A stretch of 64,000 bases of DNA from Pseudomonadota bacterium (GCA_023403845.1 JAEYDL010000016.1:1-64000); one strand, 5' to 3'; shown: positions 25,792 to 35,159, counted from the stretch's first letter. The notes: a model not told the origin generated them from the letters alone. Made by a program: numbers and translations.

Positions 25792-27006
25792 ATGCCCCTG
25801 TCCCAGCCCCTGCCGGAACGCCTGCGTCCCACGGAGCTTTCTCTCTTTGTGGGTCAAAGCCACTTGGCCGAGCGTCTGGAAACGCTCTTGAAGGCTCCGC
25901 GGCTCCCCAGCCTTCTGCTGTTCGGACCTCCCGGCTGCGGCAAATCGACGCTTGCCCTTCTGCTTGCGCACGCCCGGGGCGGGAACGTTCTCCGTCTGAG
26001 CGCCCCTGAAGCGGGACTTCAGCAATTACGCCGGCGCCTTACCGGGATAGATATTCTGGTTCTTGATGAACTGCACCGCTTTTCCAAGGCTCAGCAGGAT
26101 TTTTTCCTTCCCCTTCTGGAATCCGGCGAACTGACAATGATCGCCACGACGACGGAAAATCCCTCGTTCAGTGTCACGCGTCAGCTGCTTTCACGACTTC
26201 ACGTACTGAGGCTGCGCCAGCTGGGGCGAAACGAGCTGCTGGAGCTTGGCAAACGCGGCGCGGCATCCCTCAATGCCCTTCTGGATGACGAAATTCTTGA
26301 CTTTCTGGCATCGGCGGCTCACGGAGACGCGCGCACTCTGCTGAATCTGGTGGAATATGCGGCCTCGCTTCCTGAGGAAAAGCGGACGCTCGTCCATGTC
26401 AAGGCTACCTTGCCCGAAGTTATTGCCCGCCATGACAAGGACGGTGACAGTCACTACGAATATGCCTCGGCTCTGATCAAATCCATTCGTGGAAGCGATC
26501 CCGATGCGGCTTTGTACTATCTGGCCTGTCTTCTGGAAGGAGGAGAGGACCCACGGTTCATCTGCCGGCGTCTGATTCTTTCAGCTTCGGAAGATGTGGG
26601 ACTTGCCGATCCTCAGGCGCTTCCGCTGGCTGTGGCATGTCAGCAGGCCGTGGAATTCGTAGGGATGCCTGAGGGATACATTCCTCTGGCAGAAACGACA
26701 GTCTATCTGGCTCTGGCGCGCAAGAGCAACTCCACTTACGCTGCCTATGCCAATGCAGCCCGTGAAGTGAAACTTAACGGCCCCCAGGCCGTTCCTCTGC
26801 ACCTGCGCAATGCCTCCACCCTGCTCCAGAAGGAATGGGGCTACGGCAAAGATTACAAATATCCCCATAATTTTCCGCAAGGCTGGGTCGAGCAGGACTA
26901 CCTGCCTCCTTCCGTGCGGAATCGAGTATTCTATCAGCCCAAGGAGTACGGCGAAGAGCCGCGGCTGGCGAGCTGGAACCGTCGCCTGAAAAAAAACTCC
27001 CGTTGA
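25792..27006 (+). CDS. rarA: Replication-associated recombination protein A (RarA/MgsA) ATPase
   Basis: AAA+ clamp-loader-like ATPase acting at stalled replication forks. Residues about 1-60 carry RPTELSLFVGQSHL and Walker A GPPGCGKST. Walker B is ILVLDELHRFSKAQQD, sensor I is IATTTENPSFSV, and the Arg-finger region is LLSRLHVLRL. The C-terminal tetramerisation domain holds IKSIRGSDPDAALYYLA, EDVGLADPQALPLAV and YKYPHNFPQGWVEQDYLP. 404 residues, slightly shorter than E. coli RarA (447). It begins 3 bases after pyrR. Confidence 0.92.
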   Translation: MPLSQPLPERLRPTELSLFVGQSHLAERLETLLKAPRLPSLLLFGPPGCGKSTLALLLAHARGGNVLRLSAPEAGLQQLRRRLTGIDILVLDELHRFSKAQQDFFLPLLESGELTMIATTTENPSFSVTRQLLSRLHVLRLRQLGRNELLELGKRGAASLNALLDDEILDFLASAAHGDARTLLNLVEYAASLPEEKRTLVHVKATLPEVIARHDKDGDSHYEYASALIKSIRGSDPDAALYYLACLLEGGEDPRFICRRLILSASEDVGLADPQALPLAVACQQAVEFVGMPEGYIPLAETTVYLALARKSNSTYAAYANAAREVKLNGPQAVPLHLRNASTLLQKEWGYGKDYKYPHNFPQGWVEQDYLPPSVRNRVFYQPKEYGEEPRLASWNRRLKKNSR

Positions 27007-27099
27007 AGGAACATATTCCCACCCATGGACGAAAGATGTCCCTTCCCCCTCAAGGCGAAGAAATCCGCGTCCAGCATGGCAATCACAAAGGTCTGAACG

Positions 27100-27906
27100 A
27101 TGACAACAGCTCCTTATATTTTTGAAAAAATGACTTATGCTTCATCCGCTCCGGCTCCCGGCTGGTTCCGAAAAAACTTCCCGGATATGGGCTTCTACGC
27201 GCCCCTTCTCCTGATCGTGCTCAGAGCGGGGCTGAAGGCCGGCAAGGGCATCTACGACGGAGAAGCCTGGGCCCGCAGCAGCGAAGAGGTCGTAGCCAAT
27301 CTTGAAGCCAGCGGATGTCGTATCGAGGCAACGGGAATGGAACATTTTCGCATGCTCGACGAACCCTGCATCTTCATCGGCAACCACATGAGCACGCTGG
27401 AAACCTTCGTTCTGCCTTCGATCATTCAGCCTTGGAGGGACGTCACCTTCGTCGTCAAGGAAAGCCTGCTCAAATACCCCTTCTTCGGCAAGGTGCTGGG
27501 AGCGCGCGAACCCATCGTGGTGGGCCGGACCAATCCTCGCGAGGATCTCTCCGCCGTCATGGAAGGCGGAAGCGAACGCCTCAAGGCGGGGCGTTCTCTG
27601 ATCATCTTTCCCCAGAGTACCCGTACGCCGATTTTTGACCCCGCGCACTTCAATACCATCGGTGTCAAACTGGCTAGAAGAACCGGCGCTCCGGTAATTC
27701 CTGTTGCGCTCAAGACCGACGCATGGGGTAACGGTCTGCGGCTCAAGGATTTCGGCCCCATCGATCCCCATAAAACCATCCATTTCGAATTTGGAGAAGC
27801 GCTGAAAATTTCCGGGACGGGCAAGGAAGAACATCAGCATATTTCGGACTTCATCATGTCTCGGCTTGAACGCTGGGAAAAGGAAGACAAGATGCTGCCC
27901 CGCTAG
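27100..27906 (+). CDS. 1-acylglycerol-3-phosphate-type acyltransferase (PlsC family)
   Basis: Membrane-associated acyltransferase of phospholipid synthesis. The catalytic block is GNHMSTLETFVLP, so the usual H-x4-D reads H-x4-E. The second block is IFPQSTRTPIF, replacing the canonical FPEGTRS. GVKLARRTGAPVIPVALKT is block IV. An N-terminal hydrophobic stretch (FYAPLLLIVLRAG) gives membrane contact. Variant motifs like these suggest an unusual acceptor, or a family branch distinct from housekeeping PlsC. 268 residues. It follows rarA by 93 bases on the same strand. Confidence 0.8.
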   Translation: MTTAPYIFEKMTYASSAPAPGWFRKNFPDMGFYAPLLLIVLRAGLKAGKGIYDGEAWARSSEEVVANLEASGCRIEATGMEHFRMLDEPCIFIGNHMSTLETFVLPSIIQPWRDVTFVVKESLLKYPFFGKVLGAREPIVVGRTNPREDLSAVMEGGSERLKAGRSLIIFPQSTRTPIFDPAHFNTIGVKLARRTGAPVIPVALKTDAWGNGLRLKDFGPIDPHKTIHFEFGEALKISGTGKEEHQHISDFIMSRLERWEKEDKMLPR

Positions 27907-27962
27907 CGACCACCTCCATTCCGGGCCGGTCCGTTTCCTGACGGCGAGTTCGGCACATTGCG

Positions 27963-28000
27963 AAAAAGCCCTCCGAGAACGATGCTGCTCCCGGAGGGCT
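27963..28000 (-). terminator. Terminator between convergent genes
   Basis: AGCCCTCCG (27967-27975) and CGGAGGGCT (27992-28000) form a perfect 9-bp stem. On the minus strand TTTTT follows, ending the agmatinase-like transcript. The plus strand has TTGCTTTC and may also terminate. Confidence 0.8.
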
Positions 28001-28045
28001 TGCTTTCTCGTCATTCCGGCAATATCCACAGACACGCCCGCGCAG

Positions 28046-28927
28046 TCAGCGTATCGAAACCCTCTGCACGAGTCCCATCAGAGCGTAGACAAGTCGCGCC
28101 GCCGTAAAATCCGCCATATGCATCCCCGGGACAGGGGCCAGTTCCACCACGTCCATCCCAAGAACTCTTCTCCCGCGCAAGGCCCTTTCTGCCAGCCGCA
28201 GGGCCTCGTACCATCCAAGACCTCCCGGTACAGGGGTTCCGGTTGCGGGCATGATGGAGGGATCAAGACCGTCCACGTCGAAAGTCAGATAGATCCGTTC
28301 TGGAAAATCAGGCGGCAAGAGCTCCTCCGGCATAGACGAAGCGGCGAGGGTCGCGGCATCAAGGAATTCAACGCCGTGCTCCCTGCGAGTGGCAACTTCT
28401 TCAAGGCAAAGCGCCCGGACTCCAAACTGCACCAAAGGCAGGCCGAGTTCCTTTACAGCACGGCACATGACGCATGCATGACTCCAGCGATTCCCCTCAT
28501 AGCTATCACGCAGGTCGGCATGGGCATCGAACTGCACTACACCGAATCGCCCATACTTCTCCGCAAGGGCTGCGAGCGCCCCATACGTTACAGTATGTTC
28601 GCCCCCAAGAATGATCGGCAATCCTCCATAATCCAGAATACGGGCTACAGCGGACTCAATTCGTCCCAGAACAGTCTGAATTTCTCCGGAACAGTCCACG
28701 GCAGGCCAGGTGTGAATGCCAAGTTCGGCAGGGACGGATTCCCCATCCCAGAGCTCCAGCTGGTCGGACGCTTCAAGAATGGCGCACGGTCCTTTCGCCG
28801 TCCCTCCACCATAGGAAACGGAGGCTTCCAGCGGCACAGGCAACATGTGAAAAAAAGCCGAATCAGGCGTACCGGGTGCCAGTTCGGAAGCAAGAAAACG
28901 GGCATGGTCGATGGCGACGACAGACAT
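28046..28927 (-). CDS. Agmatinase/arginase-family ureohydrolase
   Basis: Binuclear manganese hydrolase. All metal motifs are present: GGEHTVT, FDAHADLRD (D-x-H-x-D), FDVDGLDPS (D-x-D) and the late DVVELAP. SYGGGTAKGPCAILEAS is the usual N-terminal signature. It most likely splits agmatine to putrescine and urea, though arginase or another guanidino substrate is possible. ATG 28927 with AGAGGGGG upstream is preferred over a longer frame to 29002. 293 residues. No polyamine genes are adjacent. Confidence 0.85.
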   Translation of the reverse strand: MSVVAIDHARFLASELAPGTPDSAFFHMLPVPLEASVSYGGGTAKGPCAILEASDQLELWDGESVPAELGIHTWPAVDCSGEIQTVLGRIESAVARILDYGGLPIILGGEHTVTYGALAALAEKYGRFGVVQFDAHADLRDSYEGNRWSHACVMCRAVKELGLPLVQFGVRALCLEEVATRREHGVEFLDAATLAASSMPEELLPPDFPERIYLTFDVDGLDPSIMPATGTPVPGGLGWYEALRLAERALRGRRVLGMDVVELAPVPGMHMADFTAARLVYALMGLVQRVSIR

Positions 28928-29466
28928 GATACCCCCTCTGGTTAACAATACATTTCGGTATGATCGTCTTTTGGCTTCCCCAAAAATATTCTTCCCGCAC
29001 AACAGGGGAGTCGTGTCGTTCTATGCCGCAGGTCATCCCGACAGCCTCTCCCCTCATCCACTATGAAAATGACCTTGTTCAAGGTATTGGATCGATCATC
29101 ATAGAGGGCAACCCCGATGCCTGCCCCTATCCGATCAGAAGTCCCCGCCTCGATACAGTCTTCGGAATCCTTGCCTGAACGGGCTGGATGTTTCCTGTAC
29201 AGCCCTTTTCCTGGGATGACTCTGCTCATCTCTGGCATGCCCACAGCTTCAGCAAAGGATGAACGTGCCTTCGCACATGCTTGAAGGCGGCGTATTAGTC
29301 AAGCGTTCCATTTCCTTTTTCCCGAATCGTTTTTCGCTCCCCATGCCGTTTGCCCGGGGCAGACCAATATGACTACAGCAGCATTTTCCACCTGTTATCA
29401 ATTGACATTTCTGATGGTTCCTCCTAAAAATCATCAAACGATGATTTTTAGGAGGAACCATACCTC
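28928..29466. other. Intergenic region containing a perfect hairpin at its right end
   Basis: About 540 bases between divergent genes with no gene visible. The right end holds the 22-bp hairpin over the Bcr/CflA ribosome-binding site. Confidence 0.45.
29414..29461 (+). promoter_or_regulatory. Perfect 22-bp hairpin burying the Shine-Dalgarno of the efflux gene
   Basis: Arms 29414-29435 (ATGGTTCCTCCTAAAAATCA plus TC) and 29440-29461 are exact complements with a four-base AAAC loop. The 3' arm contains AGGAGG (29451-29456), the only good ribosome-binding site before ATG 29467, and the 5' arm contains its complement CCTCCT. In RNA the site would be fully paired. It could also be a DNA operator. 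Confidence 0.7.
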
Positions 29467-30720
29467 ATGTCTCTGTCAACAAACAACCGGTTCACCGGCC
29501 CTGGATCGACGCTACCCCGCTCCAGGCGGCTCTATCTCGCTCTGGTGCTTGGTATGATGGCGGCTTTTGGCCCCCTGTGCACGGATACCTATCTCCCTTC
29601 CCTGCCCGATCTCGCCTCTGATCTTGAAATATCCACAACGATGACCCAACTGACCATAACGGCCTGTCTGCTTGGAATGGCGCTGGGACAAATTTTTGTC
29701 GGTCCCATTTCCGACACCAAGGGACGCCGCTGGCCTCTGTTCATCTCTCTGATTCTGTTTACAGCCGCATCCATTTCATGCGCCTTCGCGAATTCCGGAA
29801 ACGCCTTCATCCTTCTGCGCCTTGCGCAGGGACTGGGGGGAGCCGGAGGCATCGTTCTCTCCCGCGCCATTGCCTGCGACCTGTTCCGAGGGGCGGAACT
29901 CACCAGTTTCATGAGTCTGCTCATGTCCGTACAGGGGATTGCGCCCATTCTGGGTCCCATTGTAGGAGGCGGCATCGCAAGTCTCGGAAGCTGGCGGCTT
30001 ATTTTTGCAGCCCTCGCACTTTTCGGCGTCATTCTGTTTCTCATGACCATTCGCGGCCTCCCGGAAACGCTGTCCACGGAGCCAAAACACGGAGGCGGCA
30101 TTCTCTCCTCAATCCGGGGCATGGGAGTCCTGTTCCAGGAAAAGGCCTTCTTATGCTATGCAGGAGTTCAGGGATTCACCATGGCCGGATTCTTCGGCTA
30201 CGTCGCCGCCTCTCCGTTCATCATCCAGAATATCTACGGACTTTCGGTCACAGCCTACAGCGTCATCTTTGCCGTCAACGCATTCAGCATCATGCTTGCA
30301 GCCCTGCTTACCGGGCACCTCTCCCGTCGCTTCAAGGATACTACGGTGCTGCGAATCGGCGACACCCTGCGGTGTCTGGCCTGTCTGGCCGTTCTGGCGG
30401 TGTCCGTATGCGCGCCAGCCTCGCCCCTGCCTCTTCTGCTGGCGCTCTTCGGCATGGTGGCTCTGCAGGGCGTAACTCTTACGGTCAGCTTTACTTTGGC
30501 CATTGGAGCGCAAAAGGTAGGCGCCGGCGCGGCTTCGGGAATTCTTGGAGTCGCGGTCTTCATCTTCGGCGCCTTTTCCTCTCCTCTGGTTGGGCTTGCC
30601 GGACCAGATACCGCCGTACCGCTCGGCGTAGTCAGCGCCATGACCGGAATGATTTCTCTTGCCCTGACCATCAGAGGCAACCGGTCCCTGGCGCGAATGC
30701 AGTCGCCGGGGAACGCGTAA
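29467..30720 (+). CDS. Bcr/CflA-type multidrug efflux transporter (MFS)
   Basis: Twelve-helix drug:proton antiporter. The N-terminal region YLALVLGMMAAFGPLCTDTYLPSLPDLASDL is the Bcr/CflA hallmark, with the MFS A-motif GPISDTKGRRWPL between helices 2 and 3. GAGGIVLSRAIACDLFRG follows in helix 4-5, and GPIVGGGIASLGSWRLIFA is motif C. 417 residues, full length. Translation appears controlled by the hairpin just upstream. A TetR-family gene 160 bases downstream on the same strand is the obvious candidate regulator. Confidence 0.9.
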   Translation: MSLSTNNRFTGPGSTLPRSRRLYLALVLGMMAAFGPLCTDTYLPSLPDLASDLEISTTMTQLTITACLLGMALGQIFVGPISDTKGRRWPLFISLILFTAASISCAFANSGNAFILLRLAQGLGGAGGIVLSRAIACDLFRGAELTSFMSLLMSVQGIAPILGPIVGGGIASLGSWRLIFAALALFGVILFLMTIRGLPETLSTEPKHGGGILSSIRGMGVLFQEKAFLCYAGVQGFTMAGFFGYVAASPFIIQNIYGLSVTAYSVIFAVNAFSIMLAALLTGHLSRRFKDTTVLRIGDTLRCLACLAVLAVSVCAPASPLPLLLALFGMVALQGVTLTVSFTLAIGAQKVGAGAASGILGVAVFIFGAFSSPLVGLAGPDTAVPLGVVSAMTGMISLALTIRGNRSLARMQSPGNA

Positions 30721-30784
30721 CGCCCGAGTGCGCCCTTCCGGCGCCTACGCATCACACTGGTCTCATATGACGAAAATTCGTAAA

Positions 30785-30853
30785 ATCCCCATCGGTCGTC
30801 TGTCCCTTTCCTGCCCTCCAAACATAGCCAAAAAGGAGGCGTCCGATGGGGAT
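30785..30853. repeat. Inverted repeat before the TetR gene
   Basis: ATCCCCATCGG (30785-30795) and CCGATGGGGAT (30843-30853) are exact 11-bp complements, 47 bases apart, just upstream of the TetR-family gene. Possible operator pair or long-loop leader structure. Confidence 0.5.
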
Positions 30854-30879
30854 CGAACTCCAGAACATACGGAGAAATC

Positions 30880-31515
30880 ATGAAACCGACGAAATATAGA
30901 GCCGATTCCCGTCCACGTCGAGGGCGCAGACCCGCAGGATCACCCCCGGGACGCGAAGCGCTCATCAAGGCCGCGAATCTTTGTTTCATGCGCCGTGGCT
31001 ATGGCGCGAGTCTCAGGGCTATTTCGGCCGCTGCGGGGGTTGATATGGCTCTTGCGGCACGCCTGTTCGGCTCCAAGGAAAAACTCTGGGAAGCGGTCAT
31101 CACCTGGCACGAAACAGTCCTGGAGCGCCATTTTCGTGCAGTAGGCGAACTTGAACGGCGCAATCTGCCGCCTGACGAGGCTCTCCGCCGATTGATAGCC
31201 CTGCACGCCGCCCATTGTATCACTTTTCCCGGATTTCTTGCCTTTTTCATGCATGAAGCCGTCAATCCGGGACCGCGACTGGACAGTATCGTTGAAAGGC
31301 TGGTCGTCCCCATGCGCCAACATTACCTTCCCTTCATGAAAAGGGCGCGGGACGCGGGCGTCATACAGGTCGTTGATTCCGACCTGGCCCTGACCATCCT
31401 TATTACAGGAATCAGCCTGCCGATGATAGCCCCCATGCTATGCGAGGAGATACACGGAAGAACCAGACTGGCCCGCAAACTGGTCGCCGAAGCGACCCAA
31501 CTGCTGCTCCATTGA
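30880..31515 (+). CDS. TetR-family transcriptional regulator
   Basis: The N-terminal helix-turn-helix domain (residues 25-75: REALIKAANLCFMRRGYGAS, LRAISAAAGVDMALAARLFG, SKEKLWEAV) matches TetR/AcrR. A basic, Arg-rich N-terminal extension (RPRRGRRPAG) precedes it. The C-terminal all-helical domain should bind a ligand and dimerise (FFMHEAVNPGPRLDSIV resembles the CecR-like branch). GGAG lies five bases before ATG 30880. 211 residues. Adjacent to the Bcr/CflA pump, which it probably controls. Confidence 0.87.
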   Translation: MKPTKYRADSRPRRGRRPAGSPPGREALIKAANLCFMRRGYGASLRAISAAAGVDMALAARLFGSKEKLWEAVITWHETVLERHFRAVGELERRNLPPDEALRRLIALHAAHCITFPGFLAFFMHEAVNPGPRLDSIVERLVVPMRQHYLPFMKRARDAGVIQVVDSDLALTILITGISLPMIAPMLCEEIHGRTRLARKLVAEATQLLLH

Positions 31516-31937
31516 TGTCTCGGTTCCTGGGATCCCCTTTAGCGAGGTACGGCAATTCATATCCTGCCAGACACAGCCTTTCCGACCATATACATGGTAA
31601 TTAACATATAATATTTTGAAATAATTATATAACAATACAAAACGCTAACTTCCATGAAACATCATTCGTTGTTTCCGTCGTCCTCGGAAAAACCTAGGAT
31701 GCCAGCCAATACAGCGCGAGAGGATGGAAAGAGAAAGTTCATCTTGTTCAACAGACGTATCACGGAACCCGCTTTCCTTCTAAATCCGCAGTGAACACCA
31801 GTTCGGCATAAATGCAGAACCGCCTTGACAGGCCCACGCTGTACGGTAGAAAAGATACAAACCTCATGACGTGGACGTGTTTCGGGCCTGTCCAGCAAAA
31901 CCCGCGACAGGCGCATTCCGAAACCGAAGGAGGCTGT
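31516..31937. other. Intergenic region, AT-rich in part
   Basis: 422 bases with no gene seen. Bases 31590-31640 are AT-rich and may hold a promoter for the GntR-family gene. Confidence 0.4.
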
Positions 31938-32591
31938 ATGCATTCGTTCAGACGACAAACCTACAGCGCTCAGGTGGTCGATTTTATCAAACGCTGCATC
32001 CTTGAAGGAGAGCTGGCTCCCGGCGAACAGGTCAAAGAAGTGCTTCTTGCCGAACGCCTTGGAATCAGTCGTGCTCCTATTCGGGAAGCACTTCAGATTC
32101 TTGTACAGGACGGACTTATCACTTCCGAGCCGCAAAAAGGAAAATTCATCCGCAAAATGAGCGGACAGGATATTGAAAATGAGTACGCCATCGGCGGCAT
32201 CCTTGAAGGGGCCGGAGTGAGTTCGGCGCTTCCACATCTGACCCGTGACGACATGGTCAGGCTGGAAGGCATAGTGAAGCACATGGAGCTTAAGGCCGTC
32301 CATGCTGGGGGTCTCTACGAGCTGGCGGCACTTGACGATATGTTTCACGATGCGCTGCTTGCCCGGTGCGCCAATAGGCGACTCGTGGAAATGGCTCGTA
32401 CCGCTTGTACCAACATCTCGAAGTTCCTCTTCTACAATTACTGGAACACGCTGTACACACCGATGGAATTCGTTCAGAGACACAAACGGATTCTCGAAGC
32501 ATTGCGTACACGGGACCCTGTTATAGTGGAACGTATGCTTCGCGAGCATTATTGCGAATCGGGTAAAAGAATGTCGCAATATGGCCAATAG
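31938..32591 (+). CDS. GntR-family regulator (FCD/FadR subfamily)
   Basis: Winged helix at residues 8-75 (QVVDFIKRCILEGELAPGEQ, VKEVLLAERLGISRAPIREA, LQILVQDGLI). The C-terminal FCD ligand-binding helical bundle has the expected acid/His positions (AALDDMFHDALLARCANRRL, then RHKRILEALRTRDP), which usually bind a metal and a small organic acid. ATG 31938 has AAGGAGG upstream; the longer frame to 31812 is unsupported. 217 residues. It has no obvious target besides the membrane protein gene that follows. Confidence 0.87.
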   Translation: MHSFRRQTYSAQVVDFIKRCILEGELAPGEQVKEVLLAERLGISRAPIREALQILVQDGLITSEPQKGKFIRKMSGQDIENEYAIGGILEGAGVSSALPHLTRDDMVRLEGIVKHMELKAVHAGGLYELAALDDMFHDALLARCANRRLVEMARTACTNISKFLFYNYWNTLYTPMEFVQRHKRILEALRTRDPVIVERMLREHYCESGKRMSQYGQ

Positions 32592-32667
32592 CCGCCAGCA
32601 ACACAGGTATTTTTGACACCGCACTTCCCCGGACATCTGCTGAACAACGCCTGAAGGAGCAAGCATT

Positions 32668-34719
32668 ATGAACAACGCCCCTCTCGACGCGGAACATCCC
32701 TCCGCCATCGAGTCTACCCCTCCAAAACAAACTCTGTCGGCAGACGCCAGCGCTTCCGGCGAAACATCTCCTTCCGCTGGAACAGAGGCGGATCCGTCCG
32801 GCATGGAAACATCTGTTCCCACGCAACCTGAGACTTTGCTTTCTGAACAGCCGGCCAGTTCCAGACAGAGTGAACAATCCTGGCCGGATGAAGTCAGGGA
32901 AGAATCCCCATCTCCAACAGAGGATTCCGTCTCTTCTCCGGAAACAACCGGGCACCGGCCGGGAGTTGCAGCACGCTGCTTTACCGGGCTGTCTTTCGCA
33001 GGACCGCTCGTTCTGCTTGTTCTTTGGGCCATACAGGCCATCCCCAATCTGCTCGGACGGGAACCACGCGCGTTGCATGAACTTGCCGCCGGACTCCAGA
33101 CCTGCTATCTCGGCGTCGACCCGTGGCTGGCGGAACAGCTGGCTTCGCATCCCATGTCCGACATGACGCCGGTTTACACATGGTTTCTCAAGGGTCTGAG
33201 TCTGATTCCCGGCCTTGACGGTCTGCTCTCCGCCATCCCCTGTGTGATCCCCGCCGGAGCTGCCGGGATTTCCCCCTATCCCGAATTGCTGCCTCTGGGG
33301 ACAGCCCTGGCTTCTCTTTTCCTCGTTCTGCTGACATGGTGTCTGGCCCGGGCCACCGGCAATGACCGCAAGACGGCCTTCGCTTCCGGACTTGTTCTGC
33401 TTGCGGGACTGGCATGGATGGGTCTCCCCTGCCTTGCCGGGGATGAGCTGCTTGGTGCTGCGCTCATGACTCTGACTTCCATTTGTCTGTACCGCGGCTG
33501 GCGTAAGGACTTTGCTCCGCTCTGGCTGCTGTGCGGCTTTGCTCTGGTTGCGGTTTCTACATTGGCTGTGGGACTGCCCGGACTGGTCTTTCCTCTGCTT
33601 ACCAGCCTGTTCTTCCTGATCTGGCGCGGCACATTCCGCCGGGCCGGAGCCAGAGACGGGGCTCTCGCCTTCGGCGTAATGCTTATTCTCCTGTGCGCAT
33701 GGGGTACGCTCATAGCCTTCTCCGATGGCGGCCGCGAACTGCTCAGAACAGAACTTGAGGCCCAGTTCCTTGCTCCCATCCTTTATGGACTGGAACTTCA
33801 GGGGCGAGATTCATGGATCATCCCTGCAACTCTGGCTCTGATCTGGTTGCCGTGGACGCTCCTGATTCTTTTTCTTCCCTGGGAACGCATCGGAGGCTTC
33901 CTGCGCCGTATCGGTTCCAACCGTCGGGAACGCCCCGGTCAGGGCTGGCTCTGGTGCTCTCTGCTCGTAGGTCTGATCGTGTTTGCGCTTCTCGGCGCCG
34001 TTTCGCCCCTGCTCCTCCCCCCTCTGCTGCCGCCCCTGGCCGTGTTGACGGCTCAAGGACTGCTCAGCATTGGAGAACGGCGCAGCCGGGCCTTCTTCCT
34101 GCTGCTGGCCATTCTCCTTGCCTTGCTCGGCCTGTTCTATGCCGTGGTCGCCTTCTACCCGCTGATCAGCACTCTGCCTCCAGCACTGGTGGCCGTCCGC
34201 CCCGTACCACTCCCGCTTGCCGAGGCAGCAATCCCTGTAGCAGGCTTCATTCTCTTTGCTCTGCTGCTCTGGAAAGCTGTGGATCGCACCCGTTCAGACG
34301 GATCATTACTGGTGTTCACTATTCTGGCTCTGCTGCTTGCGGCGCCTCTGGCCTGCCTTACGGAACATCCGGCCGCCCCTCTCCCTGCATCTCGGGATAG
34401 TTCTCCCATTCAGGCGGAACCCAATTCTTCGGAGGATTCGCAGCCTTCCGATATGAACTCCAAGGTCGACACACTGCCCGAACAGTCTGCCGTTTCTGAA
34501 GACACCACAGAACCGCCTGCCATTACGGACACCGCTCCGGTCGCCCTGCCTGATGAAAAGCCTGCGGAACCCCTGACTCCAGCCGCTCCGGCTCCTTCTG
34601 AAGAGAAACTTCCCAGCCCGATTCAGAGTTCCGTACCCGCTCAGGAAGTACCCGCTTCCCCGGTCCCGCAGCCAGCCACTCCGGACACTCCGGAAGCGCA
34701 GGCAATATCAACCCGATAA
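32668..34719 (+). CDS. Large ArnT/PMT-like membrane glycosyltransferase with disordered tails
   Basis: Predicted inner-membrane protein of 683 residues. Residues 1-100 are Ser/Thr/Pro/Glu-rich and look disordered. From about 105 to 575 there are roughly 11 or 12 hydrophobic helices, with an early periplasmic-loop segment containing REPRALHELAAGLQTCYLGV. The layout and that segment recall ArnT/dolichyl-phosphate-mannose glycosyltransferases, which transfer a lipid-linked sugar to lipid A or protein. The acidic catalytic residues are not certain. The last 110 residues are again Pro/Ser/Glu-rich (PAAPAPSEEKLPSPIQ). AAGGAG precedes ATG 32668. The symmetrical tails are unusual. Function is inferred from layout only. 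Confidence 0.65.
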   Translation: MNNAPLDAEHPSAIESTPPKQTLSADASASGETSPSAGTEADPSGMETSVPTQPETLLSEQPASSRQSEQSWPDEVREESPSPTEDSVSSPETTGHRPGVAARCFTGLSFAGPLVLLVLWAIQAIPNLLGREPRALHELAAGLQTCYLGVDPWLAEQLASHPMSDMTPVYTWFLKGLSLIPGLDGLLSAIPCVIPAGAAGISPYPELLPLGTALASLFLVLLTWCLARATGNDRKTAFASGLVLLAGLAWMGLPCLAGDELLGAALMTLTSICLYRGWRKDFAPLWLLCGFALVAVSTLAVGLPGLVFPLLTSLFFLIWRGTFRRAGARDGALAFGVMLILLCAWGTLIAFSDGGRELLRTELEAQFLAPILYGLELQGRDSWIIPATLALIWLPWTLLILFLPWERIGGFLRRIGSNRRERPGQGWLWCSLLVGLIVFALLGAVSPLLLPPLLPPLAVLTAQGLLSIGERRSRAFFLLLAILLALLGLFYAVVAFYPLISTLPPALVAVRPVPLPLAEAAIPVAGFILFALLLWKAVDRTRSDGSLLVFTILALLLAAPLACLTEHPAAPLPASRDSSPIQAEPNSSEDSQPSDMNSKVDTLPEQSAVSEDTTEPPAITDTAPVALPDEKPAEPLTPAAPAPSEEKLPSPIQSSVPAQEVPASPVPQPATPDTPEAQAISTR

Positions 34720-34793
34720 CCCATGCAGGCCCTGGAAAATATCCGGGGCCTTTTCTTCCATATTCGCCCCGAACCGTTCTCAAGGAGTTTCTT

Positions 34794-35144
34794 ATGAACA
34801 AGTGCAAAATTACGGTCCTCAAAAAGACATTTGATGCGGAACTGGTTAGAGAATATGGAGCAGAAGGCCTGAGCGCATGTCCCATGCTCAGGGAAGGACA
34901 GGAATTTCTTGCCGATTACGCCTGTCCCCAAGGCTTCTGCGATGAAGCCTGGAAGGCGATCTACCAATATGTATTCGCCATCGCGCATGGAGCCGGTTCC
35001 GATGGAAGTCTTTTTTATTACGGGGACTGGATTCGCAAGCCGGGCATCGCGATCTGCAGCTGCAACGACGGACTGCGCCCCGTCATCTTCAAGATAGAAC
35101 GAACTGATCAGGAAGCGGAAATTGATTATGAACCGGTAAAATAA
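34794..35144 (+). CDS. TIGR04076-family protein
   Basis: Conserved small protein of unknown function, 116 residues. The family pattern is clear: CKITVLKKTFDAELVREYG, ACPMLREGQEF, CPQGFCDEAWKAIYQYVFAI, then CSCNDGLRPVIFKIER. Four conserved Cys-containing motifs suggest metal binding or redox. It is found mainly in anaerobic bacteria and archaea. AAGGAG lies six bases before ATG 34794. It follows the membrane protein gene by 75 bases and may share its transcript. Confidence 0.85.
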   Translation: MNKCKITVLKKTFDAELVREYGAEGLSACPMLREGQEFLADYACPQGFCDEAWKAIYQYVFAIAHGAGSDGSLFYYGDWIRKPGIAICSCNDGLRPVIFKIERTDQEAEIDYEPVK

Positions 35145-35159
35145 TCTTCTTCCTGTCAC

